Below are positions 50,084 through 58,340 of a stretch of DNA of 64,000 nucleotides, one piece after another. Position numbers and translations under genes: made by a program. This DNA is from Marmoricola sp. URHB0036 (GTDB lineage: Bacteria > Actinomycetota > Actinomycetes > Propionibacteriales > Nocardioidaceae), in assembly GCF_000426045.1 (NCBI RefSeq), contig NZ_AUEP01000007.1:186001-250000 (forward strand), read 5' to 3'. The notes under the pieces were generated by a model. The model was not told the DNA's origin. It saw only the letters and a program-made list of their open reading frames with translations, and ran no database searches. Within the stretch, counting starts at the first letter, position 1. Each line of letters opens with the position of its first letter.

Positions 50084-50553
50084 GGTCGCCGGCCCGGGCA
50101 GTGCGCGCGGAGCTGCTGACCCTGCGCGGGCAGGCTGACCGAGACGGTGTAGCCCTTGCGGGGGCGGACGAGCGCCTGCGTGACCAGGGCAGAGGCACCC
50201 GAGGCGACGCGCACGGACCCCACAGCCCGGGAAGACCTCACGCCCTTGGCAACGGGGTCGACGACGACCCGGTAGGCCACCGGCTGCTCCTTGGGCAGGT
50301 GGCTGCCGACGACGAACCGCACCACTGCCTTGCCGGACTGCGCCGTGCACACGGCCTGGCCGTTGGGCGCCGCCGAGCGGGCGAAGTACAGCTCGACGTA
50401 CGGCTCGGGCTGCCGGCTGGTGGACAGCTCCACCTGGTCACGGAAGGCGGGGACGACGAGGGCGGCCAGGGCCACGAGAGCCAGCGCGAGCCCGGTCACC
50501 GGCAGCACCCGCTGGAACCAGCGCGTGGAGGTGGGGGTCTCGGGCGTGTCCAC
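50080..50553 (-). CDS. Small membrane-anchored protein, first gene of the glycan operon
   Basis: A 157-residue protein with one N-terminal membrane segment (VTGLALALVALAALVVPAF) and a beta-rich outside domain with two Cys (VCTAQSG, AHCPGR). I do not recognise the family. AAGGA before GTG 50553 decides the start. Its stop overlaps the GT4 start, so it is probably part of the same pathway. Confidence 0.65.
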   Translation of the reverse strand: MDTPETPTSTRWFQRVLPVTGLALALVALAALVVPAFRDQVELSTSRQPEPYVELYFARSAAPNGQAVCTAQSGKAVVRFVVGSHLPKEQPVAYRVVVDPVAKGVRSSRAVGSVRVASGASALVTQALVRPRKGYTVSVSLPAQGQQLRAHCPGRRP

Positions 50554-50720
50554 GGAGTCCTTCTCGGGAGTGCGACGGGTTGCTGGGCACCGGGCGCGTC
50601 CCGGTGTCTCAACAGGTGGGCACCCAGACAACGCAGGCGGGGCACCGGAAGTTACGTGCGGCGGCAGAAGGCGAGCGGCATACTTCGGCGCACCCCGTCC
50701 GAGCGACCCCGAGGACCGAT

Positions 50721-51881
50721 GTGACAGCCCCCGGCCCCCCACGTGCTGCCCGGGTCCTGCACGTCGCGCACTACTCCCTGCCGCACATCGGCGGCCTCGA
50801 GACCGTGGTGGCTGCGGAGACCAGGCGGCTCGCCGCGCGCGGCTGGGAGGTGGCCCTGCTGAGCAGTGCGTGGGGTGCGCGGGCCGGCCGCTCGGTCGAG
50901 GACGGGGTGCGCGTGGTCCGGGTGCGAGCCTGGAGCGGACTGGAACCACGGTTCGGGGTGCCGTTCCCGGTGTTCTCCCCCTGGCTGCTGGTCGCGATGT
51001 TCCGGGAGGTACGCCGAGCCGACGTCGTGCACGTGCACGACCCGCTCTACCTGACCAGCTGGGTGGCGGCGTTCTGGTGCCTGGTGCTGCGCACGCCGTA
51101 CGTCGTGCACCGGCACGTGGGCTTCGTGCACCACTCCTCGCTCGTCGTACGGCTGGTGCAGCGGGTGGTGCTCGGCTCGTTCGCGCGGATCGTGCTGCGT
51201 GGCGCCGCGGTCGTCGTACCCATCGACGAGTTCATCGCCGCGGGGACGCGGAGGTCACTGGGCGACTCCGTGCGCGTCGAGGTGGTCGGCAACGGGGTCG
51301 ACACCGAGCTTTTCCGACCGGCAGCACCGGGCGAGCAGGAGCGGCTGCGCACCGAGCTCGGCCTGCCGGTCGACCAGCCGCTCGCGCTCTTCGTCGGCCG
51401 CTTCGTGCCCAAGAAGGGCTTCGCCCAGGTCGCGGCTGCTGCGAGTGACGACTACGGAACCGTCTTCGCCGGCGGCGACCGCCCGGTGGGGGTCGATGAC
51501 GAGCGACTGCACTTCCTCGGCGGTCGTCCGGCCGCCGAGATGCCCGCCGTCTACCGGTGCGCCGACGCGATGGTGGTCGCCTCGGTCGGCGAGTGCCCGC
51601 TCACCGTGCTGGAGGCGATGAGCAGCGGACTACCGGTGCTCGCCAACGACGACCCGGCCCTGCACTCGCCGTGGACGTCAGGCCCGGGCGTGCGGTTCGT
51701 CGACATCTCCTCCGGCGACCTGCGACCGGCGCTCGAGGACCTGGTGGCCGATCGGGCGTCGATGCGCTCAGCTGGCGCACAGGCCCGTGCCTTCGTCGAG
51801 GGCGCCTTCTCCTGGGACGCACACGTGGACCGCCTCGAGTCGCTGTACGACGAGCTCCGCGCCTCCCCACACGACCGGTGA
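50721..51881 (+). CDS. GT4-family glycosyltransferase
   Basis: A 386-residue GT-B protein: HVAHYSLPHIGGLETVVAAE, ALFVGRFVPKKGFAQVAAA, and VGECPLTVLEAMSSGLPVLA, in which the E-x7-E pair is kept. GAGGA five bases before GTG 50721 decides the start; the frame is open 47 codons earlier. It is divergent from the six-gene operon over a 167-base spacer that contains a hairpin (CACCGGG/CCCGGTG at 50589-50604). Confidence 0.88.
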   Translation: MTAPGPPRAARVLHVAHYSLPHIGGLETVVAAETRRLAARGWEVALLSSAWGARAGRSVEDGVRVVRVRAWSGLEPRFGVPFPVFSPWLLVAMFREVRRADVVHVHDPLYLTSWVAAFWCLVLRTPYVVHRHVGFVHHSSLVVRLVQRVVLGSFARIVLRGAAVVVPIDEFIAAGTRRSLGDSVRVEVVGNGVDTELFRPAAPGEQERLRTELGLPVDQPLALFVGRFVPKKGFAQVAAAASDDYGTVFAGGDRPVGVDDERLHFLGGRPAAEMPAVYRCADAMVVASVGECPLTVLEAMSSGLPVLANDDPALHSPWTSGPGVRFVDISSGDLRPALEDLVADRASMRSAGAQARAFVEGAFSWDAHVDRLESLYDELRASPHDR

Positions 51882-52045
51882 GCGTCTCGGCCACCTGGAG
51901 CCGCCTGCGCGTCTCCGGTTCGAGCCCTCTGGTTCAGCATGCGGACACCGGCGTACTTGCGCGTAACCAAGCAGGTGCTTGCCCCGTTCTGAGAGACAAC
52001 TCGCCGGCCCAGACCCAGCCGGCATTGACCGTGGGGGTTAAGCAA

Positions 52046-53083
52046 ATGTCCCTGGCTTCGCAGTACCGCATCGCGGCCATCGTCCCGTGCCACAACGAGG
52101 AGGCCGCGGTCGGCAAGGTCGTGACCGACCTCCAGGCCGCCGTTCCCGGGATCACGGTCTACGTCTACGACAACTGCAGCACCGACCGCACGATCGAGCG
52201 CGCGATGGGCGCCGGCGCCGTCGTCTGCCGAGAGCCGCTCAAGGGCAAGGGCAACGTCGTACGACGGGCGTTCGCCGACATCGACGCCGACATCTACCTG
52301 CTCATCGACGGTGACGACACCTACGACGCCGCCGCCGCTCCGCGGATGATCCAGCAGCTCGTCGACGAGAACCTCGACCACGTGGTCGGCGTCCGTCGCG
52401 AGGTCGAGGGCCTGAGCGGCGGCACGGCGTACCGCCCCAACCACGCCACCGGCAACAAGGTCCTCAACCGGATCGTGGCCGGCATCTTCGGCGACAGCAT
52501 GGGCGACATGCTCAGCGGCTACCGGATCTTCTCGCGCCGCTTCGTGAAGAGCTTCCCGGCCGTCTCGCGCGAGTTCGAGATCGAGACCGAGCTGACCGTG
52601 CACTCCCTGGCGCTGCGCATCCCGTCGACGACGGTGGTCGTCGACTTCAAGGACCGCGCCGAGGGCAGCGAGTCCAAGCTGCGCACCTACCGCGACGGAT
52701 GGCGCATCCTCGGCAAGATCATCAGCCTGACCCGCCACGAACGCCCGATGTACTTCTTCGGACTGCTCGCAGGACTCTCCGGCCTCGTTGCTGTGGCCCT
52801 GGGCACGCCCGTGCTGGTGACCTACCTGCAGACCCAGATGGTTCCGCAGTTCCCGTCGCTGTTCGTCGCCTCGTTCCTGCTGGTGATCAGCTGCCTGGGC
52901 CTGATGTCGGGACTCGTGCTCGACGGGATCCGCAAGTCCCGCCACGAGGCAAGCCGGCTCTCCTACATGCGCCACCCCGCGATCCGCGACGCCTACGTGC
53001 GTGACCCCGCTCCGAGCGTGGCCACGGTGATGCAGCAGCTGCGCGTCGAGCAGTCAGCCGCCGGCGTACGCCGGGCCTCCTAG
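52046..53083 (+). CDS. GT2-family (DPM1-like) glycosyltransferase with C-terminal membrane segments
   Basis: A 345-residue GT-A enzyme: AAIVPCHNEEAAVGKVV, YDNCSTDRT and LLIDGDDTYD (DxD-type), then two C-terminal membrane segments (YFFGLLAGLSGLVAVALG and LFVASFLLVISCLGLMSGL). It resembles polyprenyl-phosphate sugar synthases and could feed a GT-C protein such as the DUF2206-like one. GGGGG precedes ATG 52046 after a 164-base leader with no gene. Confidence 0.88.
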   Translation: MSLASQYRIAAIVPCHNEEAAVGKVVTDLQAAVPGITVYVYDNCSTDRTIERAMGAGAVVCREPLKGKGNVVRRAFADIDADIYLLIDGDDTYDAAAAPRMIQQLVDENLDHVVGVRREVEGLSGGTAYRPNHATGNKVLNRIVAGIFGDSMGDMLSGYRIFSRRFVKSFPAVSREFEIETELTVHSLALRIPSTTVVVDFKDRAEGSESKLRTYRDGWRILGKIISLTRHERPMYFFGLLAGLSGLVAVALGTPVLVTYLQTQMVPQFPSLFVASFLLVISCLGLMSGLVLDGIRKSRHEASRLSYMRHPAIRDAYVRDPAPSVATVMQQLRVEQSAAGVRRAS

Positions 53084-53105
53084 CTCGCGACTCCTCGCGG
53101 GGAGG

Positions 53106-53741
53106 TCACTCGGAGGCGAGCATGGTCGCGCCGAGGCCGACCATCATCACGCCACCGGTGACGCCGAGCTTGTCCAGGCGCGTCGGCTTGCGCGCGAACC
53201 AGTCGCGGGCCTTCGAGGCCAGCAGCGCCCACATGCTGTCGGAGGCGATGGCCATCGCGCCGAACGCGACGCCGAGCACTGTCATCTGCAGCCCGACGTG
53301 ACCGGAGTCCGCCTGCACGAACTGAGGCAGGAAGGCCACGAAGAACACCAGCGTCTTGGGGTTGGTGAGCCCGACGACGAAGCCGGTGCGTAACGCGCGA
53401 CCGCGGCCGCGTCGCGTCGGAGCGGCTGGTGCGTCCAGGGCCGACCGGGCAGCTCGGCGGTGCCGGATGGCCTGGATGCCGAGGAAGATGACGTACGACG
53501 CACCGACCACCTTGACCACGGTGTACGCCACGGTGCTGGCCGTGACCACCGCGGCCAGCCCGACGGCGATCAGCACGACCTGGACCATGATCCCGATGCC
53601 GTTGCCGGCCACCGAGAGCAGCGCGTCGCGCCGGCCGACGGTCAGCGCGCGGCCGATCGTGAACAACAGGCTGGGTCCGGGGACCTGGATGAAGAGGATG
53701 GACGCCACGAGGAAGGCGATCCAGTGACTGCTGGTGGGCAC
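53106..53741 (-). CDS. LysE-family exporter
   Basis: A 211-residue protein with six membrane segments, RhtB/LysE type: WIAFLVASILFIQVPGPSLLF, VVKVVGASYVIFLGIQAIR, GFVVGLTNPKTLVFFVAFLPQF. It exports amino acids or similar. GTG 53741 aligns with family starts and has GACAAT six bases upstream; GTG 53756 is an alternative. Confidence 0.88.
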   Translation of the reverse strand: MPTSSHWIAFLVASILFIQVPGPSLLFTIGRALTVGRRDALLSVAGNGIGIMVQVVLIAVGLAAVVTASTVAYTVVKVVGASYVIFLGIQAIRHRRAARSALDAPAAPTRRGRGRALRTGFVVGLTNPKTLVFFVAFLPQFVQADSGHVGLQMTVLGVAFGAMAIASDSMWALLASKARDWFARKPTRLDKLGVTGGVMMVGLGATMLASE

Positions 53742-53753
53742 CCGCTGATTGTC
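53742..53753 (-). promoter_or_regulatory. Possible leaderless -10 element of the LysE gene
   Basis: GACAAT (53748-53753), CAGCGG, then GTG 53741. The same hexamer and spacing occurs before the ygfZ-like gene. Confidence 0.35.
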
Positions 53754-53790
53754 CACCCCGCAACCGGCTCGGCGCACCGGGATATCGGAG

Positions 53791-54546
53791 TCAGGTCCGG
53801 CGGCGGATCACCAGGAAGTTGTCGTCCTGCACGGGACGGACGTAGTCGTCGCCCGCAGCCGCGAGGTGCTCGTGGATCGCGTCGGCCACTCCGGGGTAGC
53901 GGGTCGAGTAGTCGTCGAAGGTGAGCAACCCGCCGGGCGAGAGCAGTGGCGCGTAGAGCTCGAGCTCCTCCCTGACCGCGTCATAGCTGTGCTCGCCGTC
54001 GATGTACATCATCCGGACACCGTTCACGGCGGCCGCCACCTCACCGACCGCCTCGGTCGAGGACATCGCGTGCGTCACCACCCGGTCAGTGAGTCCGGCG
54101 GCAGCGATGTTGCGGTGGAAGTTCGGCTCGAGGTCGGACCGGTCCTCGGCGCCCACGACGTACATCGACTCGTTGCCCGGGTTTCCCCGGAAGGTGTCGA
54201 TCGCGTGCACCACGCCGTTCTCGGAGTCGGCACAGCCCTGCGCCAGTGCGATCGTCGAGCGCCCCTGCCACGAGCCGATCTCGATGACGTCGCCGGCCAC
54301 GCTGCCGGCATACGAGAGCCAGTAGAGGTACATCGCCCGTCGCAGCGTGATCATCCCCGGCGTTGCCGCGACCCTGTGCAGCAGGTCCGTCGTGAGGGCG
54401 GAGTGCCCGTGCACGAACGTCGCGTCGTCCATCCGCTTCTCGATGGTCACGCCGGCCAGCCCCCCGGCCGTCACCACCACCTTGCGCAGGCGGGCCTGCA
54501 GCGGGCTGTCCATGGGCGAGGAACGGTCGACCGGCGCCTTCGTCAT
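53791..54546 (-). CDS. Class I SAM-dependent methyltransferase (Methyltransf_24)
   Basis: A 251-residue methyltransferase: GDVIEIGSWQGRSTIALAQG (SAM site), HAIDTFRGNPGNES, MMYIDGEHSYDAVREELELY and LLSPGGLLTFDDYS. It resembles enzymes that methylate glycan or nucleotide-sugar acceptors. ATG 54546 has TAATCT seven bases upstream; the longer frame starts in a repeat. Confidence 0.82.
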   Translation of the reverse strand: MTKAPVDRSSPMDSPLQARLRKVVVTAGGLAGVTIEKRMDDATFVHGHSALTTDLLHRVAATPGMITLRRAMYLYWLSYAGSVAGDVIEIGSWQGRSTIALAQGCADSENGVVHAIDTFRGNPGNESMYVVGAEDRSDLEPNFHRNIAAAGLTDRVVTHAMSSTEAVGEVAAAVNGVRMMYIDGEHSYDAVREELELYAPLLSPGGLLTFDDYSTRYPGVADAIHEHLAAAGDDYVRPVQDDNFLVIRRRT

Positions 54547-54559
54547 GGGCGCGAGATTA
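54547..54559 (-). promoter_or_regulatory. Leaderless -10 element of the methyltransferase gene
   Basis: TAATCT (54554-54559), CGCGCCC, then ATG 54546. Confidence 0.6.
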
Positions 54560-54589
54560 GTGCCTGCTCCGGTGCTCCCGCCAAGCGTC

Positions 54590-54684
54590 CATACGAAGTG
54601 GTCGCCATAGCAGCCGCTACGTATGACGTTGCTCGGGACGTCATACGAAGTGGTCGCCATAGCAGCCAGTTCGTATGACGTCCC
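54590..54684. repeat. Two tandem stem-loop units
   Basis: ATACGAAGTGGTCGCCATAG and the following CAGCC occur twice, 51 bases apart (from 54591 and 54642). Each unit is an inverted repeat closing on CGTATG. In the second, a perfect 15-bp stem (54635-54649 with 54670-54684) encloses a 20-base loop, ending four bases from the ygfZ-like stop. It may also terminate that gene. Confidence 0.9.
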
Positions 54685-54688
54685 GGCC

Positions 54689-55663
54689 TCAGCGAAGGGG
54701 GCGCACGTGCAGGCCGACCTCGGGGTCGACCACGACTTCCTGACCGGCCGGGAGGCCCTCGACCTCGAGGATGGCGTCGATCGGGACGTTGCGCTTGATC
54801 AGGGCCAGCGCGATGGGGCCGGCCTCGTGGTGGCGGGCGGAGCTGCCGACGAAGCCGACCTCCTTCTCGCCGTGGAGCACCGCAGCGCCGCGGGTGGGCA
54901 GCCGGTTGTCGGAGCCGTCGAGGTGCAGCAGGGTCAGGCGTCGCGGAGGGCGGCCCAGGGTGTGCACCCGGGCGACCGTCTCCTGGCCGCGGTAGCAGCC
55001 CTTGTCGAGGTGCACCGCCGACGGGATCCAGCCGACCTCGTTGGGGATGGTGCGGTGGTCGGTGTCCTGGCCGAAACGAGGTTCGCCGCGACCGATGCGC
55101 AGCGCCTCGAAGGCCCACATGCCACAGGCCGGGCCGGCCGCCTCGGCGTACTTCTCGAGGTCGGCGCGGGGGAACACGTCGTACTTGCCCTCACCGTCGG
55201 GTCCGGGACGCCAGGCCACGGCCAGCTCGTCGGTCAGGTCCTCGACCTCGACGCGCATCATGAAGCGCATCCGGTCGAGCCACTCCGCCAGCGGCGCCGC
55301 GGCACCGGGCTCGGTGTGCGCGGTGAACGCCTCGCCGTCGTCGACGCCGTACATCGCGTGCTCGACATGGCCGTTGGGCGAGAGCACCAGCGCGATCGTG
55401 GGTACGCCGGGCTGCAGCGACTCGAAGTGTTGCGTGGTCAGGGAGTGCAACCACGGGAGTCGGTCGGGGCCGCTGACCCGGATCACCCCGCGGTGGGACA
55501 GGTCGACGAAGCCCTCGCCACCCACCAGGGTGCGCTGCTCGCCGTTGAACGACCCGTAGTGCGCGGCCACCGGCGCGTCGATGCCGTCGCCGCTCACCGC
55601 TCCGGGCAGGCCGAGCAAGGGGCTCGGGGCCGCAGTCGGAGCAGGGCCTGTCGCGTCAGTCAC
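54689..55663 (-). CDS. YgfZ-type folate-binding protein
   Basis: A 324-residue GcvT-like protein with the YgfZ signature KGCYRGQETVARV. YgfZ assists iron-sulfur cluster enzymes using tetrahydrofolate. N-terminal GVIRVSGPDRLPWLHSLTTQ and C-terminal beta-domain (GFVGSSARHHEAGPIALALIKR) are complete. GTG 55663 has GACAAT six bases upstream. Confidence 0.92.
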   Translation of the reverse strand: MTDATGPAPTAAPSPLLGLPGAVSGDGIDAPVAAHYGSFNGEQRTLVGGEGFVDLSHRGVIRVSGPDRLPWLHSLTTQHFESLQPGVPTIALVLSPNGHVEHAMYGVDDGEAFTAHTEPGAAAPLAEWLDRMRFMMRVEVEDLTDELAVAWRPGPDGEGKYDVFPRADLEKYAEAAGPACGMWAFEALRIGRGEPRFGQDTDHRTIPNEVGWIPSAVHLDKGCYRGQETVARVHTLGRPPRRLTLLHLDGSDNRLPTRGAAVLHGEKEVGFVGSSARHHEAGPIALALIKRNVPIDAILEVEGLPAGQEVVVDPEVGLHVRPLR

Positions 55664-55675
55664 CCCACCATTGTC
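55664..55675 (-). promoter_or_regulatory. Possible leaderless -10 element of the ygfZ-like gene
   Basis: GACAAT (55670-55675), GGTGGG, then GTG 55663. Confidence 0.35.
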
Positions 55676-55697
55676 GCGCAGCGGTGGTGACAGCGGC

Positions 55698-58340
55698 TCA
55701 GGCGCCCGTCGCGGCGGTCGTCGGGAGGTACTCCTCGACCAACGCGGTCGTCTGCGACTCCACCGGCAGGCCGCGCAGGGCGGGGGTCATGGCGTCCAGG
55801 GTCCGGCGTACGCCGGCCACGCCGTCACCCGCGTGACGAGCCCGGATCAGACCGCGCCACAGCTCCTGGTTGGCCGGGTCGAACCGGAGTCCGGCCTCCG
55901 CCGCCGCTGCGGCACCGCCCGGGTCGTCGTCGCCGCCGAGCAGGTCGACCAGCCGCAGGGCCGAGGCGACCACCACCCGGCGCATGACGCGTTCGAGGTC
56001 GCCGTGTGCGACCCAGGCGTAGCGACCCTCCGGTACGCCGGCGAAGGACTCGCCGCGGATCAGCTGGAGACCGCGGCGCAGCAGCTCCACCTCCTCGCCG
56101 CGCGAGCTCGCCGACCGCGCGCGCAGGAACAGGGACCGTACGGCGTCCCAGTCGCACACCACGCCCTCGCTCAGGGAGAGTCGACCCTCGGCGTCCTCGC
56201 GCAGGAACGAGTTGCCGTGCACGTCGTCACCGAGCCACTCGCGAGCGCGCTCGACGACGGCGGCGCTCACGTCAGGCGTGACCCCCCGCGGCCAGAGCAC
56301 CCCGGCCAGCACCTTCGGGTGCACGCCCTCGGGGTGCAGCGCGAGGTAGATGACGAGCTCGGCCAGCTGGTCGGTGCGTGCCTCCTCGACGGTGGGTACG
56401 CCGGTGACGGCGATCGTGCCGAGCACCCCCACCCGCCGTGGTGCCGTCGTCCAGGCGGCGTCGTCGACCGGTCGCGCGGGCGCGGGGATGTGCACCTGCC
56501 CACCGTCGTCGGGCCGGTCGGGCTGGCGCGCTGCCGCGAAGAGAGCGGCGATCCCCTCGACCTGCTCGTGCCCGATGCGGTTGGCCGTGACGGTGATGCC
56601 GAGGGCGTCGACGCGCAGGTGGCCGTTGCTGTCGACGTGCAGGGTCCAGCGGGCGGCGCGGTGGCCGCCGGCGACCAGCACGGACAGCGACTGGCGCTCC
56701 GGTCCGGTCAGACCGAGCAGCCGGTCCTCGAGCTCCTCGGTGACGGGCTCGCCGACCACGACGAGCCGCGACGGTTGCGTCGTACGACGACCCAGCCGAC
56801 CGGTGAGCACGTCCGCCCGGACCGGCTCGAGCGACTGCTCCAGCACGCTCACCTCCGCGGCCAGGTCGTCGACGATGCGGATGCGCTCGTCGCCGATGCC
56901 CGACAGCCCGGCGGGCAGACCGGCCGCGGTGACACGCATCTCGGTCGCCCACGAGGCGGTACCGCTCTGGAGCGCGATCGCGGCCGCGACCTCGCTGGCC
57001 ACGTGCGGATCACCGTCGAGCGCGACCACACCACCGGCCGACTCGAGGTCGACGAGCACGTCGCAGCCCTGGCGGTCGACGCCGAGGCTGACCAGGGCGG
57101 GGTACGGGATCGTCTCGCCGTCCAGCGCCTCGGTGTCGTCGAACTGGCTCCTGACCCAGGTCGCACCGTCGTCCTCGGTGCGCCACTCCCCGACCGGATC
57201 GACCGAGGCCGGAGCGAGCATCAGGCTGACGCTGTCGTCGTCCACGCGCACGGCGTACACCGGCGGGAGCGGGGCCGACGCCTGACGGCAGGCCGCCATC
57301 AGGTCACGCAGGGCACGGTCGAGGAACGCCGCCCGCGACGGAGTGGCCGCTCCCCGGAGCTCGGCCTCGACCTCACCGTCACCCGCGCTCGCGCCGATGC
57401 GCCGGCGCCGCTCGAAGGCCAGCGCCGCCAGCGCGGTCGCGGCCAGCAGGCCGGTGCCGAGGAGTCCGCCCGGACTCTCCTGGACACCCTGCTCGGAGAC
57501 GGCGGTGTCGGTCGTGGTGCCCGTACCGACGCGGTGCTCGTCGCTCGGGGTGGCCGAGGAGGGCGGGGCGGTCATCCGGTGCACGCCGACGGCGTCGTCC
57601 GGGACGACGAGGTTCCAGCCCGGCTGGATCAGCCTGGCCAGCTCCAGCTTGCGACCGTCGGGCTGCACCAGGCCCTTGTTGAGCTCGTAGATCTCGCGGT
57701 AGCGGCGACCGTCGCCGAGCACGCGCTCGGCAATGTCCCAGAGGTTGTCGTGGTAGCCGTCCTTGGGTGCCGCCACGGTGTAGACCTTGTGCCCGACGAG
57801 GTGCTCCTGCGCGGTGACCTCGTGGGCCGCCCTCCGCTCGGCACGGGTCTCGGGCGCCGCCTGGTCCGAGCTCTGTACGACGGCAGCGGCCGCGACCTCC
57901 GACCCGGTGTGCTCGACGGGTGCCGTCGCCGACGCCGCCGGTCCCGAGATGACCTCGGCCAGCAACAAGGCACCCACCAGGGCCCGGGCCAGCTTCTGGA
58001 CCGGACCGCCCAGCGGTACGGGCTGGGCGAGACCGCCTCGCCGGGCGGCCGACACCTCGACCGCGACGCAGACCACGAAGAAGAGCCAGGCCAGCCAGAC
58101 CACGAACAGCAGCACGTTCAGCAGCGTGGTGAAGGTGAGCTGGCTGGTGAGCGTCTCCTTGGTCGGGAGCGAGGTGGGGAACGGGTCGGTCCCTGCGAGA
58201 AGCCACAGCAGCACCGGCACCCCGACGACCAGCCCGAGCAGCGCGAGTGCGGACAAGGCGCGACCGCCTCTGCCCGTCTCCGCGGCAGGGTCGTCCTGGC
58301 GCTGGAAGCGTCCGGGGTCCGGGATCGTCTCGTTGCTCAT
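55698..58340 (-). CDS. Membrane LysM protein with BTAD-like C-terminus, Tad locus
   Basis: An 880-residue protein. Three hydrophobic segments lie in the first 140 residues (LSALALLGLVVGVPVLLWLL, LLNVLLFVVWLAWLFFVVCV, LARALVGALLLAEVISG). A LysM-like module sits near 195-260 (YTVAAPKDGYHDNLWDIAERVL, LVQPDGRKLELARLIQPGWNL) and another hydrophobic segment near 300. A long middle region follows. The C-terminal 270 residues resemble winged-helix plus BTAD regulator domains (VLGTIAVTGVP, LAELVIYLALHPEGVHPKVLAGVLWP). Its start overlaps the tadG-like stop. It may link wall binding or ATP/DNA sensing to pilus output; not proven. Confidence 0.75.
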   Translation of the reverse strand: MSNETIPDPGRFQRQDDPAAETGRGGRALSALALLGLVVGVPVLLWLLAGTDPFPTSLPTKETLTSQLTFTTLLNVLLFVVWLAWLFFVVCVAVEVSAARRGGLAQPVPLGGPVQKLARALVGALLLAEVISGPAASATAPVEHTGSEVAAAAVVQSSDQAAPETRAERRAAHEVTAQEHLVGHKVYTVAAPKDGYHDNLWDIAERVLGDGRRYREIYELNKGLVQPDGRKLELARLIQPGWNLVVPDDAVGVHRMTAPPSSATPSDEHRVGTGTTTDTAVSEQGVQESPGGLLGTGLLAATALAALAFERRRRIGASAGDGEVEAELRGAATPSRAAFLDRALRDLMAACRQASAPLPPVYAVRVDDDSVSLMLAPASVDPVGEWRTEDDGATWVRSQFDDTEALDGETIPYPALVSLGVDRQGCDVLVDLESAGGVVALDGDPHVASEVAAAIALQSGTASWATEMRVTAAGLPAGLSGIGDERIRIVDDLAAEVSVLEQSLEPVRADVLTGRLGRRTTQPSRLVVVGEPVTEELEDRLLGLTGPERQSLSVLVAGGHRAARWTLHVDSNGHLRVDALGITVTANRIGHEQVEGIAALFAAARQPDRPDDGGQVHIPAPARPVDDAAWTTAPRRVGVLGTIAVTGVPTVEEARTDQLAELVIYLALHPEGVHPKVLAGVLWPRGVTPDVSAAVVERAREWLGDDVHGNSFLREDAEGRLSLSEGVVCDWDAVRSLFLRARSASSRGEEVELLRRGLQLIRGESFAGVPEGRYAWVAHGDLERVMRRVVVASALRLVDLLGGDDDPGGAAAAAEAGLRFDPANQELWRGLIRARHAGDGVAGVRRTLDAMTPALRGLPVESQTTALVEEYLPTTAATGA

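Noticed and set aside
51882-52045. Riboswitch or small gene in the 164-base leader before the GT2 gene
   Set aside because: No recognisable riboswitch core, no stable long hairpin and no convincing short frame; nothing further can be supported.
54590-54684. Insertion sequence or transposon end
   Set aside because: No transposase, no target-site duplication and a total length below 100 bases; it is a small stem-loop repeat.
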